DNA of 17,175 nucleotides from Verrucomicrobia bacterium UBA1263 (GCA_002308515.1 DBVN01000060.1:10722-27896), one strand, 5' to 3'. Positions 1 to 8,050 are shown, counted from the stretch's first letter. Numbers and translations: made by a program. Notes: a model not told the origin generated them from the sequence alone.

Positions 1-85
1 CGTCAGCCGATGGGATTTGTTCCTGCGCGGACGGCTGGAGCGGTTCCTGATTGGGCTGAGGAGCGATTTCGGGGTTCTCTGTCAT
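1..85 (-). CDS. N-terminus of an unidentified protein (runs off the window)
   Basis: The minus strand has an ATG at 85-83 that overlaps the TGA stop of the Mrp gene (84-82) in an ATGA arrangement, the usual sign of translational coupling. The frame stays open to the window edge and begins MTENPEIAPQPNQEPLQPSA, a proline- and glutamine-rich and probably disordered N-terminus. Only 28 codons are visible, too few for a family call. The four-base overlap implies co-transcription with the Mrp-type ATPase. The AAGGTTGAG inside the end of the mrp gene could act as its ribosome binding site. Confidence 0.6.
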   Translation of the reverse strand, partial: MTENPEIAPQPNQEPLQPSAQEQIPSAD

Positions 86-1125
86 TTCTCAACCTTTTGG
101 ATCAGTTTGTCCACGATTCCGGCAAAGCATTTGGCCGCGTCCGATTCCGGTGAGGAGACCACAACGGGTACCCCCTGATCACCGCCCACACGGATATTCA
201 CAAAGAGCGGCACATCTCCCAGGAAAGTATAACCTTTGCGTTCTGCCTCCGCCTTGCCGCCGCCTTCACCGAAGATATTGACGCGCTGACCGTCCGGTGT
301 CGTGAAACCACTCATGTTTTCCACAATGCCCAGGATCGGTACCTGCACCTGTTCCAGCATCCCGATGCCGCGGCGCACCACTCCGATGGAGGCTTCCTGC
401 GGTGTGGTCACCACCACGCCGCCGGTCAAAGGCACCGTCTGGCAAAGCGACAACTGAGCATCGCCGGTTCCGGGCGGCAGATCCACCAGCAGATAATCCA
501 GCTCGCCCCAGACCACGTACATCAGGAACTGCTGGATCGCTTTCATGATCAAAGGTCCGCGCCAGATCACCGGGGAACCCTCCTCCAGCAGAAAACCGAT
601 GCTCATCAGTTTGACATCGTACTGAACCGGCGGGATCAGACGTTCCTCCGCGTCCACTTCGGGCTGAGTCTTCACCCCCATCATCAGAGGGATGCTGGGG
701 CCGTAAATATCGCAGTCCAGCAGACCGACCTTGCGCCCCTTGCGCGCCAGTTCACAGGCCAGATTGACGGCAATCGTGGATTTGCCCACGCCGCCCTTGC
801 CGCTGGCGATGGCGATCACGTTTTTCACTCCGGGGATGCTGGTCTTCTGCGCGAACGGATCCGCCGCCTGACCGGGAGCGGGTCCCCGCGGAGTCGTGAT
901 CCTGACCTGAACCGGCTTACCGGTCACCTCGCCGACCACTCGCTCGACACCGTTCCGCAGCGCCGTCACGACTTCTTCCTTGTCCGTCGTCAGCTGCAGC
1001 TCGACCTCCGTTCCCGCGTCGGTCATGCGGATATCCTTGACGATATTGAATGAAATGATGCTTCGGGAATAACCGGGATACTTCACCGACTCCAAAGCTT
1101 TACGCACATCTTCCACTGTTGCCAT
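82..1125 (-). CDS. mrp: Mrp/NBP35-family Fe-S cluster carrier ATPase with N-terminal DUF59 domain
   Basis: This 347-residue protein is a cytoplasmic P-loop ATPase of the Mrp/ApbC/NBP35 group, which carries and delivers iron-sulfur clusters to apo-proteins. Residues 1-78 form a DUF59 (MIP18-like) domain. The deviant Walker A GKGGVGKST is at 109-117, the switch I-type motif DCDIYGPS at 137-144 and the Walker B DLPPGTGD at 215-222, followed by VENMS at 268-272. The CxxC pair that many Mrp proteins carry just after VENMS is absent: the sequence there is GFTTPDGQRVNIFG. As I recall, several alphaproteobacterial and Bacteroidetes homologues also lack it. The DUF59 domain has YPGYSR where DPEL-R is common. 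No clear Shine-Dalgarno precedes the ATG. The gene is coupled downstream to the partial gene at 1-85. The family call is secure; the client proteins are unknown. Confidence 0.95.
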   Translation of the reverse strand: MATVEDVRKALESVKYPGYSRSIISFNIVKDIRMTDAGTEVELQLTTDKEEVVTALRNGVERVVGEVTGKPVQVRITTPRGPAPGQAADPFAQKTSIPGVKNVIAIASGKGGVGKSTIAVNLACELARKGRKVGLLDCDIYGPSIPLMMGVKTQPEVDAEERLIPPVQYDVKLMSIGFLLEEGSPVIWRGPLIMKAIQQFLMYVVWGELDYLLVDLPPGTGDAQLSLCQTVPLTGGVVVTTPQEASIGVVRRGIGMLEQVQVPILGIVENMSGFTTPDGQRVNIFGEGGGKAEAERKGYTFLGDVPLFVNIRVGGDQGVPVVVSSPESDAAKCFAGIVDKLIQKVEK

Positions 1126-1171
1126 GGTGCAAAAATCAACAAATAATAAATATCAAATAATAAAATAAACC

Positions 1172-1210
1172 GTCAGCTATCAGTCATCGCGCTGATAACT
1201 GATAGCTGAC
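1172..1210 (-). terminator. Perfect 13-bp palindrome, possible terminator of the phosphatase gene
   Basis: The arms gtcagctatcagt (1172-1184) and actgatagctgac (1198-1210) are exact reverse complements around a 13-base loop. The loop itself ends in gctgata, an extra copy of the arm motif. Read on the minus strand, the hairpin lies just past the phosphatase stop codon and is followed by a T- and A-rich run (1171 down to about 1141), so it could end transcription there. The long loop and repeated heptamer leave open that it is a dispersed palindromic element. Confidence 0.55.
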
Positions 1211-1224
1211 TATTGTGGCAAAGA

Positions 1225-2694
1225 TTAGACCAAAGCGGTATCTAACCAGTGACCATCAAACGAGACAGAAGCCGTCTTGGCCGGTTCGCCTGTCCATTCC
1301 TTGTTGCGGAATTTCAATCCCGCGAAATCCATGTAGTTGCGGAACACATCCGTGTTGCGGATATTGCCCTTGAAGCGTTCGGCACCGGGGCCTTTTGCCA
1401 CCAGCGCGACAAAGTCGCCGGAGTGATTGCAGGATCCCCAGCTGATGCCGAAGTAATTGCCCAGCACCTGACCAAGCTGACCGGTGAAACCGCCGATCGG
1501 ATCATATCCCACACAGCCCTTGCCGTCGCGGGCCAGCAGCAGCAGGTCGGCCTTGTCCACACCGATCTGGACGCTGTACTTCTCTTTCAGATAACGCTGG
1601 ACCTGCACCGCGTTTTCGCACTTCTTCAGGTCGCCCGTCAGTCTTTCAAAGGAACCCAGAGCGTTCTTCATATTGGGCAGCAGTTTCGGCGTGCTGGTGT
1701 AGCTGGAACCCATACCGTTCATGCTGGGACCGCCGCAGCCGTGATCCGCCGTCACCACGATCAAAGTATCGGGATGCTTCTTCTGATAATCCAAACCAAC
1801 CTGGATAGCGTCATCGAACGCGATATGGTCATAAGTCGCGCCCGGAGCGTCAGAAGCATGGCAGGCATGATCCACGCGGCCGCCTTCCACCTGCAGAATG
1901 AAGTGTTCATGCTCACCCAGCATCTCCAGTGCTTTGGCTGTCATCTCCGCCAGCTGGGGCACCGTCTTTTGCAGACTCTTGTGATTCAGCCAGTCGATCG
2001 TCATCGGCAGATGACCGCCGGCAAACAGACCCAGCACCTTCTTGTTGATATCTATCTTTCTCAGCTCATCGGCTGTCTTGATGATCTGATATCCATAACG
2101 GTCGTAGGATGCCAGCATCTCTTCATTATAGAGACTCTGACCGCCGCCCAGCAGCACGTCAATGCCCAGAGTGCGGTAATAGTTGGCGATCTCCGTGGTG
2201 TCACCGCGGCTCTTGCAGGCGGAACCGAATCCGGCCGGTGTCGCGTGGGTGATTTCTGTTGTCGTGACCAGACCGCGTTTCCAGTGCGGCTCACGAAGCA
2301 GTTCATAAAGGGGTTTCAAAAGAGTTCCATCCGGCAGACAGTTCACCGCGCCGTTATTGATCCTGGAACCGCTGCCCCAGGAGGAGGATGCCGCCGAACT
2401 GTCCGTCACGCAGGAATTCAGGGATGCCATGTCCATCAATCCCGTGAACGTTCCTTCTGTGCGGCTCATTTCCATCCAGCACAGACCTCTGCCGCGGATC
2501 ATCTTCGAGAAAACATCCGAAATCGTGACCATGGAAGGACTGGTTCCGTCCGAAACATAATGAATGATCTTGGACGGGATGCCATCGCCTCTGGCTGCGG
2601 CCGCGCGCATATTCGTTGCAATATAGGGAGCACTGATCGCTCCGGCCGCTGCTGTAGCACCCGCCACAATAAAGTTCCTTCTGCTAAAACTCAT
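1225..2694 (-). CDS. Tat-exported alkaline phosphatase (PhoA family)
   Basis: The protein has 489 residues. It starts with a twin-arginine signal (SRRNFIV at 4-10, then an alanine-rich hydrophobic stretch to about residue 33), so it should be exported folded. The phosphomonoesterase core follows the PhoA pattern: metal ligand Asp49 in VSDGTS, the nucleophile motif TDS at 97-99 (Ser99), HATP at 150-153, the phosphate-binding Arg163, Glu270 with Asp275 and His279 in EGGRVDHACH, DH at 317-318 in TADHGCGG, and His424 in NHSGD. All expected active-site residues are recognisable. Small departures are SDGTS where GDGMG is usual and no His in the segment that is usually AAFAAH. GAAGGGG lies just before the ATG at 2694. 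The gene is transcribed away from the secreted-protein gene at 2832. I see no convincing Pho box upstream. Confidence 0.93.
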   Translation of the reverse strand: MSFSRRNFIVAGATAAAGAISAPYIATNMRAAAARGDGIPSKIIHYVSDGTSPSMVTISDVFSKMIRGRGLCWMEMSRTEGTFTGLMDMASLNSCVTDSSAASSSWGSGSRINNGAVNCLPDGTLLKPLYELLREPHWKRGLVTTTEITHATPAGFGSACKSRGDTTEIANYYRTLGIDVLLGGGQSLYNEEMLASYDRYGYQIIKTADELRKIDINKKVLGLFAGGHLPMTIDWLNHKSLQKTVPQLAEMTAKALEMLGEHEHFILQVEGGRVDHACHASDAPGATYDHIAFDDAIQVGLDYQKKHPDTLIVVTADHGCGGPSMNGMGSSYTSTPKLLPNMKNALGSFERLTGDLKKCENAVQVQRYLKEKYSVQIGVDKADLLLLARDGKGCVGYDPIGGFTGQLGQVLGNYFGISWGSCNHSGDFVALVAKGPGAERFKGNIRNTDVFRNYMDFAGLKFRNKEWTGEPAKTASVSFDGHWLDTALV

Positions 2695-2831
2695 AACCCC
2701 TTCATGATACCTCTTTGGAAAATAAAATGAAACAATTTTCTCTTATTATCATTGCTCGACAGAAGCCCTTTTCCATGAGAGTATATCTTCCGTTGAGTGT
2801 CATCGCCGTTCCAGGCTGATCCAATCACGGA
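2695..2831. promoter_or_regulatory. Divergent intergenic region between phosphatase and secreted-protein genes
   Basis: These 137 bases separate two divergently transcribed genes, so both promoters should lie here. The middle part is AT-rich. I found no hexamer pair close enough to the sigma-70 consensus to place a promoter on either strand, and no repeated Pho-box-like heptamers. Confidence 0.4.
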
Positions 2832-4424
2832 ATGATTAGAATGAAAAAGACTGTTTGTTTATGGGGACTGGCTGCTGTTATCTTAGCCGCCTGCACTGCA
2901 AATCTTTGCGCGGAAACATTCCCGCTGCATTTTAAGAAACTGGATGCCCGTACCGCCTTTTACAGCCCGGAGGGATACTGCACTGTTGTCATCCTGAGCG
3001 ATAAAAAGCCGGCGGAAGTCACCAAAGAACCTGAAACTCTTTCTAAAAAGCTCTATGCCCGTCTTTTTTCTGCAGAACGTCCTGTCGTACTGGGTGATAA
3101 CTTTCCCACCCCGCCGACCATCGCCTCCTGGGGCCAGCCTATTACCATCATGCGCCTGACCGAAAAAGAAATAGGCGAAGGTTATGATACCGCTATCATT
3201 GACCTGAACAACAACGGTGACCTGACAGACGATCCCGTCCTTCGCGACAACAAGGTTGCCAAATACCGGAAGTTTTTTGGTCCCTTTACATTGAATCTGC
3301 CGGAAGGCACACTCCCCGCCGATTCCATCATCCAGCCCATCATGTACCTGGAAAGCGGCTTCCTCAGCGCGCCCCGCAGCTATATGGATCCCAAAACTGG
3401 GAAATTCACCGATTTTTACGGCTTTGCCGCTGTTCGGAACGGATGGGCTCTGGAAGGCAATCTGGATATCAACAAAGTACTCCAGCACATTGCCTTCAAA
3501 GACGCTTACTGTGACTTCACATTCTCTCAGAACGTATCCCACCGGGAAGTCCTGAATGACGATCTTTATTTCGATAACGCTAAGAAAGCCAGCTCCTTAG
3601 AATTCTTCCCGTCCGACTACGTCCTGCGCGATTACAACAATAACGGCGTGTATGACTGCGAACTGCCGCTCAATGAATCCGAACCTTATGGCAAGTACCT
3701 TCCGCTCAACGATAAACTCTATACATGGGAAATCGCCGCGGATCTCCGCTCCTGCACCGTCACACCAGTGGATAAAGATTTTCCCACAGGCACTTATACC
3801 GTTGAGCGCACGACTGACAAACGCACCCAGGTGGCTCTGATGACCGGCTACAAGGCTCCAGCTTCTCAAACCGGAACGACCTACGGCGACGGCAAATGGC
3901 AGCTCATCACCCTGGACGGCAAAGTCCGCAGCACCCAGCTCCCCGCGGGCAGTTATGTCCTCAGCGAGTTCGCCTTGCGTTCCAAGGACGCGGACAATCT
4001 GATCGCTCACTTTCCGCTGGACAGCTTTGCGCCTCGCTCTTCTACCTCTTTCCAAATCGAAGCCGGCAAAGAATTTACCGCTCCCTGGGGCGAACCGCTC
4101 AAGCTGACCTTGGATGCCTATCATCCCAATGACACCACTCAGGGCGACACCCTGCAGATCTATATCAATTTGGTCGGCAAGAACGGCGAAACCTACTCCG
4201 ATTTCTCTATTTTCAACCCCAAGACCCGCCTGATCTCTCCTCTCAACGGTCCCCGCGTGGAAATATTTTGCGATGATAAACCGATAGGTTCCCACCAGTT
4301 TACACATGATTTCCTGGCCTGGTGGTGGAAGATCCCCCCTGAACTCAAAGGCAAAAAAATCTTGTTAGTACCCATTTATGAAGAATGTCCTGTCCATCCT
4401 GTTACCTTGGAAGTCCAGCTCTAA
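2832..4424 (+). CDS. Secreted or lipid-anchored protein of unknown function with two DxNxNG-type motifs
   Basis: I do not recognise a named family for this 530-residue protein. The N-terminus is a signal sequence: KK, a hydrophobic stretch, then LAAC at 18-21, which fits a lipobox (Cys21). A signal peptidase I cut after LCA at 25-27 is the alternative. The second ATG at 2841 may be the true start: cacgga sits directly against the first ATG but about ten bases before the second. Two calcium-loop-like motifs stand out, DLNNNGDLTDD at 124-134 and DYNNNGVYDCE at 267-277, resembling dockerin or EF-hand loops. The rest looks beta-rich, with no catalytic motif. It resembles large secreted proteins of Lentisphaerae and Planctomycetes (recognition from memory). 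Its end overlaps the next gene by 47 bases, so the two are probably co-translated. Confidence 0.8.
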   Translation: MIRMKKTVCLWGLAAVILAACTANLCAETFPLHFKKLDARTAFYSPEGYCTVVILSDKKPAEVTKEPETLSKKLYARLFSAERPVVLGDNFPTPPTIASWGQPITIMRLTEKEIGEGYDTAIIDLNNNGDLTDDPVLRDNKVAKYRKFFGPFTLNLPEGTLPADSIIQPIMYLESGFLSAPRSYMDPKTGKFTDFYGFAAVRNGWALEGNLDINKVLQHIAFKDAYCDFTFSQNVSHREVLNDDLYFDNAKKASSLEFFPSDYVLRDYNNNGVYDCELPLNESEPYGKYLPLNDKLYTWEIAADLRSCTVTPVDKDFPTGTYTVERTTDKRTQVALMTGYKAPASQTGTTYGDGKWQLITLDGKVRSTQLPAGSYVLSEFALRSKDADNLIAHFPLDSFAPRSSTSFQIEAGKEFTAPWGEPLKLTLDAYHPNDTTQGDTLQIYINLVGKNGETYSDFSIFNPKTRLISPLNGPRVEIFCDDKPIGSHQFTHDFLAWWWKIPPELKGKKILLVPIYEECPVHPVTLEVQL

Positions 4425-6642
4425 ACATCTGATCCCGTTCAATATCCGCTTTCTGGCCGCGGTCTGCGGTCTGACGGTGGTCTGTTCCCCGGTACTCGCG
4501 GACGACACGACGGAGGATGAATCCTTCCCGCTGGAGGTCGTCGGCATCACCGTCACACCGCATCAGAAACTGGAAGGCATCGAATTTGACTACGAGGATG
4601 AACCTCAGGTAGGCGGACGCGTTCAGCTTTTCATACGCAACACCGCTCCCGCTGATTCCAAAAAAGCGGAAGATACCGTCAATGTCCATGTTCTGCGTTT
4701 TGATAATAACGAGCCTAAACGCAACGTCTTCAACAAAGCCTGGTCCTGGGAGGATACCCCCGCGGAATGGCCGGAAAATGATACCACCATTCCTCCGGAC
4801 GCTCTGACGGTTTTCAGCTTCAATTCCATGTTTCCCAAATGGATAGAGCCGGATAACACCTTTCAGCTGGAATTCACGGACTGGATCAACTCTCGTAAAA
4901 ACTCCCTCACCGTGACTATTCCCAAGCAGCAGGTACGACTTTCTTCTATCTGCTTCCTCTCCACCGGGGTAGATCCCCTGCGGCCGGATTCCCTTGTTTT
5001 CTACCTGGAAAACCTTTCTCAAAAAAACTGGAAGATCTCCTCTGTCCGCATCTATCAGCCTTACCTGTCCAGTTCCTTCCGAATGCTGAAGGAGATCGCC
5101 TCCCTGAGTGCCAGCGGAGACAAAGAGACTCGCCAGATCTCCACTTTCCCCTTCAACGGCATCCTTCAGCCCGGTCAGAAAATCGCGGCCATCGCCAAGA
5201 CTCCGAACCATCTCAAGCTGACAACAGCCGTTGTGGAGATCGCGCTGGTCAACCCGGAACGTGCTTATGAAACGACCTCCGTCTGGGAACAGCTGCGTGT
5301 CCGCCGGGAATCCTTTGACATCGGAGGCGGCTGGATTGCCGCGGACGCTCACGGAACCAACGTCATGACCAAAGAACCGTGGCTCAAGACTTTAAAATCT
5401 CTCCATATCAATACCGCCAACATTCAGGAGATCCCCGGCTATACGGATCAGACCGGCAAAGGCGGTCTCTATCAGCGCTATCCCATCAAATGGATGGGAA
5501 CCATGCAGCCGTTGCCCCAGTACGACAATGATGCCAATCTGAACAACATCCACGCGGCGGAATCCCTTGGGAATGTGCAGGATGAGATCAACAACTGCTC
5601 CCCGCAGGATGCCATGGAACTGCTGCGTGTTTACGGCGGCTTCCGCATACCGACCTCACTGATCCTGACCAATCCTTGGCAGTGGAACCAGTATGCCGGC
5701 GTTTCCGATTATCCCCATTTCAACGTGGCACGTCTCGCTGTGCCTAACGCCTTTGAACGGTGGGATCTCTATCCCCGCTGGGAAAAGAAGCCGATCACCT
5801 GGGCCGCGCCGCTGGAAACTATGGGCATCCTCACCCGGAACCTGCGCGAAAACAGCCGTCCTGTTTCCATATCCGCATGGATACAAGGTCCTTTTGACAG
5901 CTGGACAGCACAAGGCGAACGCAAGCGGCTGGCTCCCACGCCCAATGAACTCCGCGCTCTGGCCTGGCAGGCACTCAGCGCCAGGATCACTTCTCTTCAC
6001 TGGTTCAACCTTAACATCAGCTCCTTAGTCAAATACCGCGATCTGATCACTCCCATCCAGAAGATCAACCGCGAAGCCCGTCTGCTGGAAGTCTTTTTCC
6101 TCTACGGAGATTCCTGGAAGCAGGTCACCACTCAGACCCTGGACGGTAAAAACAGCAAACTGGACTGGAGTCTCTCCTCTATTATATGTCCCCGCGGCGC
6201 GCTGCTCTGCGCTCTGGATCTGGATTACGAGATCAGCAGCATGAACAAGACCTTCAAATTCAAACATCCGCGCGAAACGGTATTCAAATTCAATCTGCCC
6301 AACTTCCTCTCGCCGCCTTATGATGTCTTCCGCATAGACGCTGACGGCATCTATGATGTTTCCTATCAAGTGACTAAAAACAGTGTCGAGATCACAGACA
6401 AGCAATCACTGGCCGCTGTTTACATTGCCACTCGCGATAAAAAACTCAGAAAAGAACTCGAAAACCGTCGTCAATTCCTGATCAATCTGGAAAATTTCTA
6501 TAAATTTGACCCGGCAAATAACCGGAAAGATTACGATATTTTAAAAGAAATCGCTCAGCAGACTGATAAAATCATCGTTGAAGAACCTGCCGCGGAAGAA
6601 GATAGTGAATTATCTGAAAAAAATTCAGATATGATTGAATAA
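4378..6642 (+). CDS. Large secreted protein, possible TIM-barrel glycoside-hydrolase-like fold
   Basis: The product has 754 residues. The start at 4378 lies inside the previous gene. No better ATG or GTG follows before the hydrophobic core of the signal peptide, which spans residues 24-41 and ends in SPVLA, so the 47-base overlap seems real. Residues 42-310 look like beta-sandwich domains. From about 313 (FDIGGGWIAADAHG) to 580 the pattern suggests an alpha/beta barrel: WLKTLKSLHINTANIQ at 335-350, WAAPLETMGILTRNLR at 475-490, SISAWIQGPFDSW at 497-509, and TPNELRALAWQALS at 521-534 followed by SLHWFNLN at 539-546. This resembles the late barrel strands of secreted glycoside-hydrolase-like proteins, but I cannot assign catalytic acids. 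The C-terminal 40 residues are charged and rich in Glu. No strong Shine-Dalgarno is seen; coupling to the upstream gene is likely. The function is unproven. Confidence 0.78.
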   Translation: MKNVLSILLPWKSSSKHLIPFNIRFLAAVCGLTVVCSPVLADDTTEDESFPLEVVGITVTPHQKLEGIEFDYEDEPQVGGRVQLFIRNTAPADSKKAEDTVNVHVLRFDNNEPKRNVFNKAWSWEDTPAEWPENDTTIPPDALTVFSFNSMFPKWIEPDNTFQLEFTDWINSRKNSLTVTIPKQQVRLSSICFLSTGVDPLRPDSLVFYLENLSQKNWKISSVRIYQPYLSSSFRMLKEIASLSASGDKETRQISTFPFNGILQPGQKIAAIAKTPNHLKLTTAVVEIALVNPERAYETTSVWEQLRVRRESFDIGGGWIAADAHGTNVMTKEPWLKTLKSLHINTANIQEIPGYTDQTGKGGLYQRYPIKWMGTMQPLPQYDNDANLNNIHAAESLGNVQDEINNCSPQDAMELLRVYGGFRIPTSLILTNPWQWNQYAGVSDYPHFNVARLAVPNAFERWDLYPRWEKKPITWAAPLETMGILTRNLRENSRPVSISAWIQGPFDSWTAQGERKRLAPTPNELRALAWQALSARITSLHWFNLNISSLVKYRDLITPIQKINREARLLEVFFLYGDSWKQVTTQTLDGKNSKLDWSLSSIICPRGALLCALDLDYEISSMNKTFKFKHPRETVFKFNLPNFLSPPYDVFRIDADGIYDVSYQVTKNSVEITDKQSLAAVYIATRDKKLRKELENRRQFLINLENFYKFDPANNRKDYDILKEIAQQTDKIIVEEPAAEEDSELSEKNSDMIE

Positions 6643-6772
6643 ATTTAAAAAAACATCGTCTAACATGATGGTGTGGGTGCGAGTGTACTCAACACCGGCT
6701 CGAGATAAAACGCTCGCGGACAACTTTAACATTTGAAGTTCTCAACATCTTCACTTGTTGGATTGGAAGAAT

Positions 6773-7141
6773 ATGAAGTATTTGCCGATTATTATTTGTG
6801 CGTTAGCTCTCTGCTTAGGAGAAGCTTACGCTGCGGAACAGACAGACGCGGACAAAAAAGTCCCTGCTGTCTGGGCGAAGAACTGCGCGCCCTGCCATGG
6901 TGGAAACGGAAAAGGTACCACCACGATAGGCCGTAAAATGAAAGCGGCGGATCTGACTTCTGAAAAGATCCAGAAAAAGTACAAAGACAAACAAGAAGAA
7001 GTCATCAAATTGATCTCTGAAGGTCTTATCAAAGATAAAAAGATTATTATGAAACCTTTGAAAGATAAACTGGAAGAGGAAGATATGAAAGAATTAGCCA
7101 AGTACTTGGAAGAACTTGGCAAAAAGAAAGACGAAAAATAG
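6773..7141 (+). CDS. Small periplasmic monohaem c-type cytochrome
   Basis: The chosen start is the ATG at 6773, preceded by ggaaga; a TTG at 6755 would add six residues before the signal peptide. The 122-residue product has a signal peptide (MKYLPIIICALALCLGEAYA, cut near residue 20) and a class I cytochrome c domain. The haem attachment site CAPCH is at 38-42. A likely axial Met93 lies in IIMKPLKDKL, in the usual place before the C-terminal helix EEEDMKELAKYLEEL. It should carry electrons in the periplasm. The mature protein is very rich in lysine and ends KKKDEK. No oxidase, reductase or cytochrome maturation gene is next to it, so its partners are unknown. It is separated by 130 bases from the secreted-protein gene and may have its own promoter. 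Confidence 0.9.
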   Translation: MKYLPIIICALALCLGEAYAAEQTDADKKVPAVWAKNCAPCHGGNGKGTTTIGRKMKAADLTSEKIQKKYKDKQEEVIKLISEGLIKDKKIIMKPLKDKLEEEDMKELAKYLEELGKKKDEK

Positions 7142-7444
7142 CCCCTTTGGTTGTCCGCTGTAGTTGTTTTTGCATAGTTATTACGAGTCATCATAATTAG
7201 TTATATCAGTTCGAGAAGGCCGTTCACGCTTTGCGTGAACGGCTCTTTTGTTATAATGCATTTTGAAACCCCATAGCATCAATTCACCCTACAGAGGAGA
7301 TATCTTGAAATAATTGAGATTGCATATCCCCTCAAAAACAGAAACAATAAGCACGTCTGAAAGTTATTCAGATAACCAGATACATCATAAGAATATATCC
7401 GGTTTTAGCGATTTATTTAGGACATTGGAGCTATTTATCTCTAA
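7142..7444. other. Non-coding gap between cytochrome c and toxin-like gene
   Basis: About 300 bases with no credible gene. It holds the intrinsic terminator at 7219-7251, an imperfect inverted repeat (gaggagatat at 7294-7303 and atatcccctc at 7324-7333, one mismatch), and an AT-rich stretch leading to the toxin-like gene. The inverted repeat could be an operator for that gene, but this is a guess. Confidence 0.5.
7219..7251 (+). terminator. Strong intrinsic terminator after cytochrome c gene
   Basis: The arms gccgttcacgc (7219-7229) and gcgtgaacggc (7233-7243) pair perfectly over 11 bases around a TTT loop, and tcttttgt follows on the plus strand. This is the clearest rho-independent terminator in the window. 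It lies about 78 bases past the cytochrome stop codon. Confidence 0.9.
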
Positions 7445-8050
7445 TTGAGTAATATACAAAAAAATATCTCAAAAAGGCTTTTTATCATAGCAGGATGCAA
7501 CGGTGCCGGAAAAACAACAGCATCCTATACGATATTACCTGATATACTCAACTGTAGAGAATTTGTAAACGCTGACGAAATAGCACGGGGATTGTCTCCA
7601 TTCAATCCAGAAGTTAACGCCATCACTGCCGGCAAACTTATGTCTCAGCAGATACAAAAACTTCTAAAAGAGAACGCTACCTTTTCCATAGAAACCACTC
7701 TGGCATCCCGTTCCTATCTGAAACTGATTAAACAAGCTCATGCCAGCGGTTACTTTATCTCGCTGATTTATTTTTGGTTAAAGTCTCCGCAAATGGCAGA
7801 ATCAAGAGTCAAACAAAGAGTCAAGGAAGGCGGTCACAATATCCCTACAGAAACTATTTACAAACGCTATTGGACGGGGTTGCTGTACTTATTTGATTTA
7901 TACCTTCCTGTAGTGGATCAATGGATGATTTTTGACAACAGTCAATCTTCCAGAATAATGGTCGCAGAAGGCGGTTTAAGTATTCCAAAACAAATATTCA
8001 ACAAAAGGATTTTTAACGATGTTCAGAACACTTTCAGAAGCAGAAATTAG
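7445..8050 (+). CDS. Zeta-toxin-like P-loop ATPase/kinase (COG4185 type)
   Basis: This 201-residue protein has the layout of zeta-toxin-like P-loop proteins: Walker A GCNGAGKTT at 17-25, NADEIARGLSPFNPE at 42-56, SIETTLASRS at 81-90, then RVKQRVKEGGHNIP at 121-134 with candidate phosphate-binding arginines, and IFDNS at 162-166. True zeta toxins phosphorylate UDP-N-acetylglucosamine; many COG4185 members have no shown substrate. The frame has a stop codon (TAA, 7442-7444) directly before a TTG at 7445. No ATG occurs before the Walker motif, so TTG is the only reasonable start and places Walker A where it should be. The nearest GGAG (7427-7430) is 14 bases away, so translation may be weak. Codon use is much richer in A and T than in neighbouring genes, hinting at recent acquisition. 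A small gene overlaps its 3' end. Confidence 0.85.
   Translation: MSNIQKNISKRLFIIAGCNGAGKTTASYTILPDILNCREFVNADEIARGLSPFNPEVNAITAGKLMSQQIQKLLKENATFSIETTLASRSYLKLIKQAHASGYFISLIYFWLKSPQMAESRVKQRVKEGGHNIPTETIYKRYWTGLLYLFDLYLPVVDQWMIFDNSQSSRIMVAEGGLSIPKQIFNKRIFNDVQNTFRSRN

Noticed and set aside
1249..2730. 493-codon open frame on the plus strand, antisense to the phosphatase gene
   Set aside because: It mirrors the phosphatase codons, has no recognisable domain or signal, and the minus-strand gene has all PhoA active-site residues.
6655..6730. Weak inverted repeats (ggtgt/acacc, gagt/actc) after the 754-residue gene
   Set aside because: Stems are short and no T-run follows, so I do not call a terminator.
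6733..6936. 67-codon frame overlapping the cytochrome start
   Set aside because: It lies in another frame of the cytochrome gene, whose signal peptide and CxxCH are clear.
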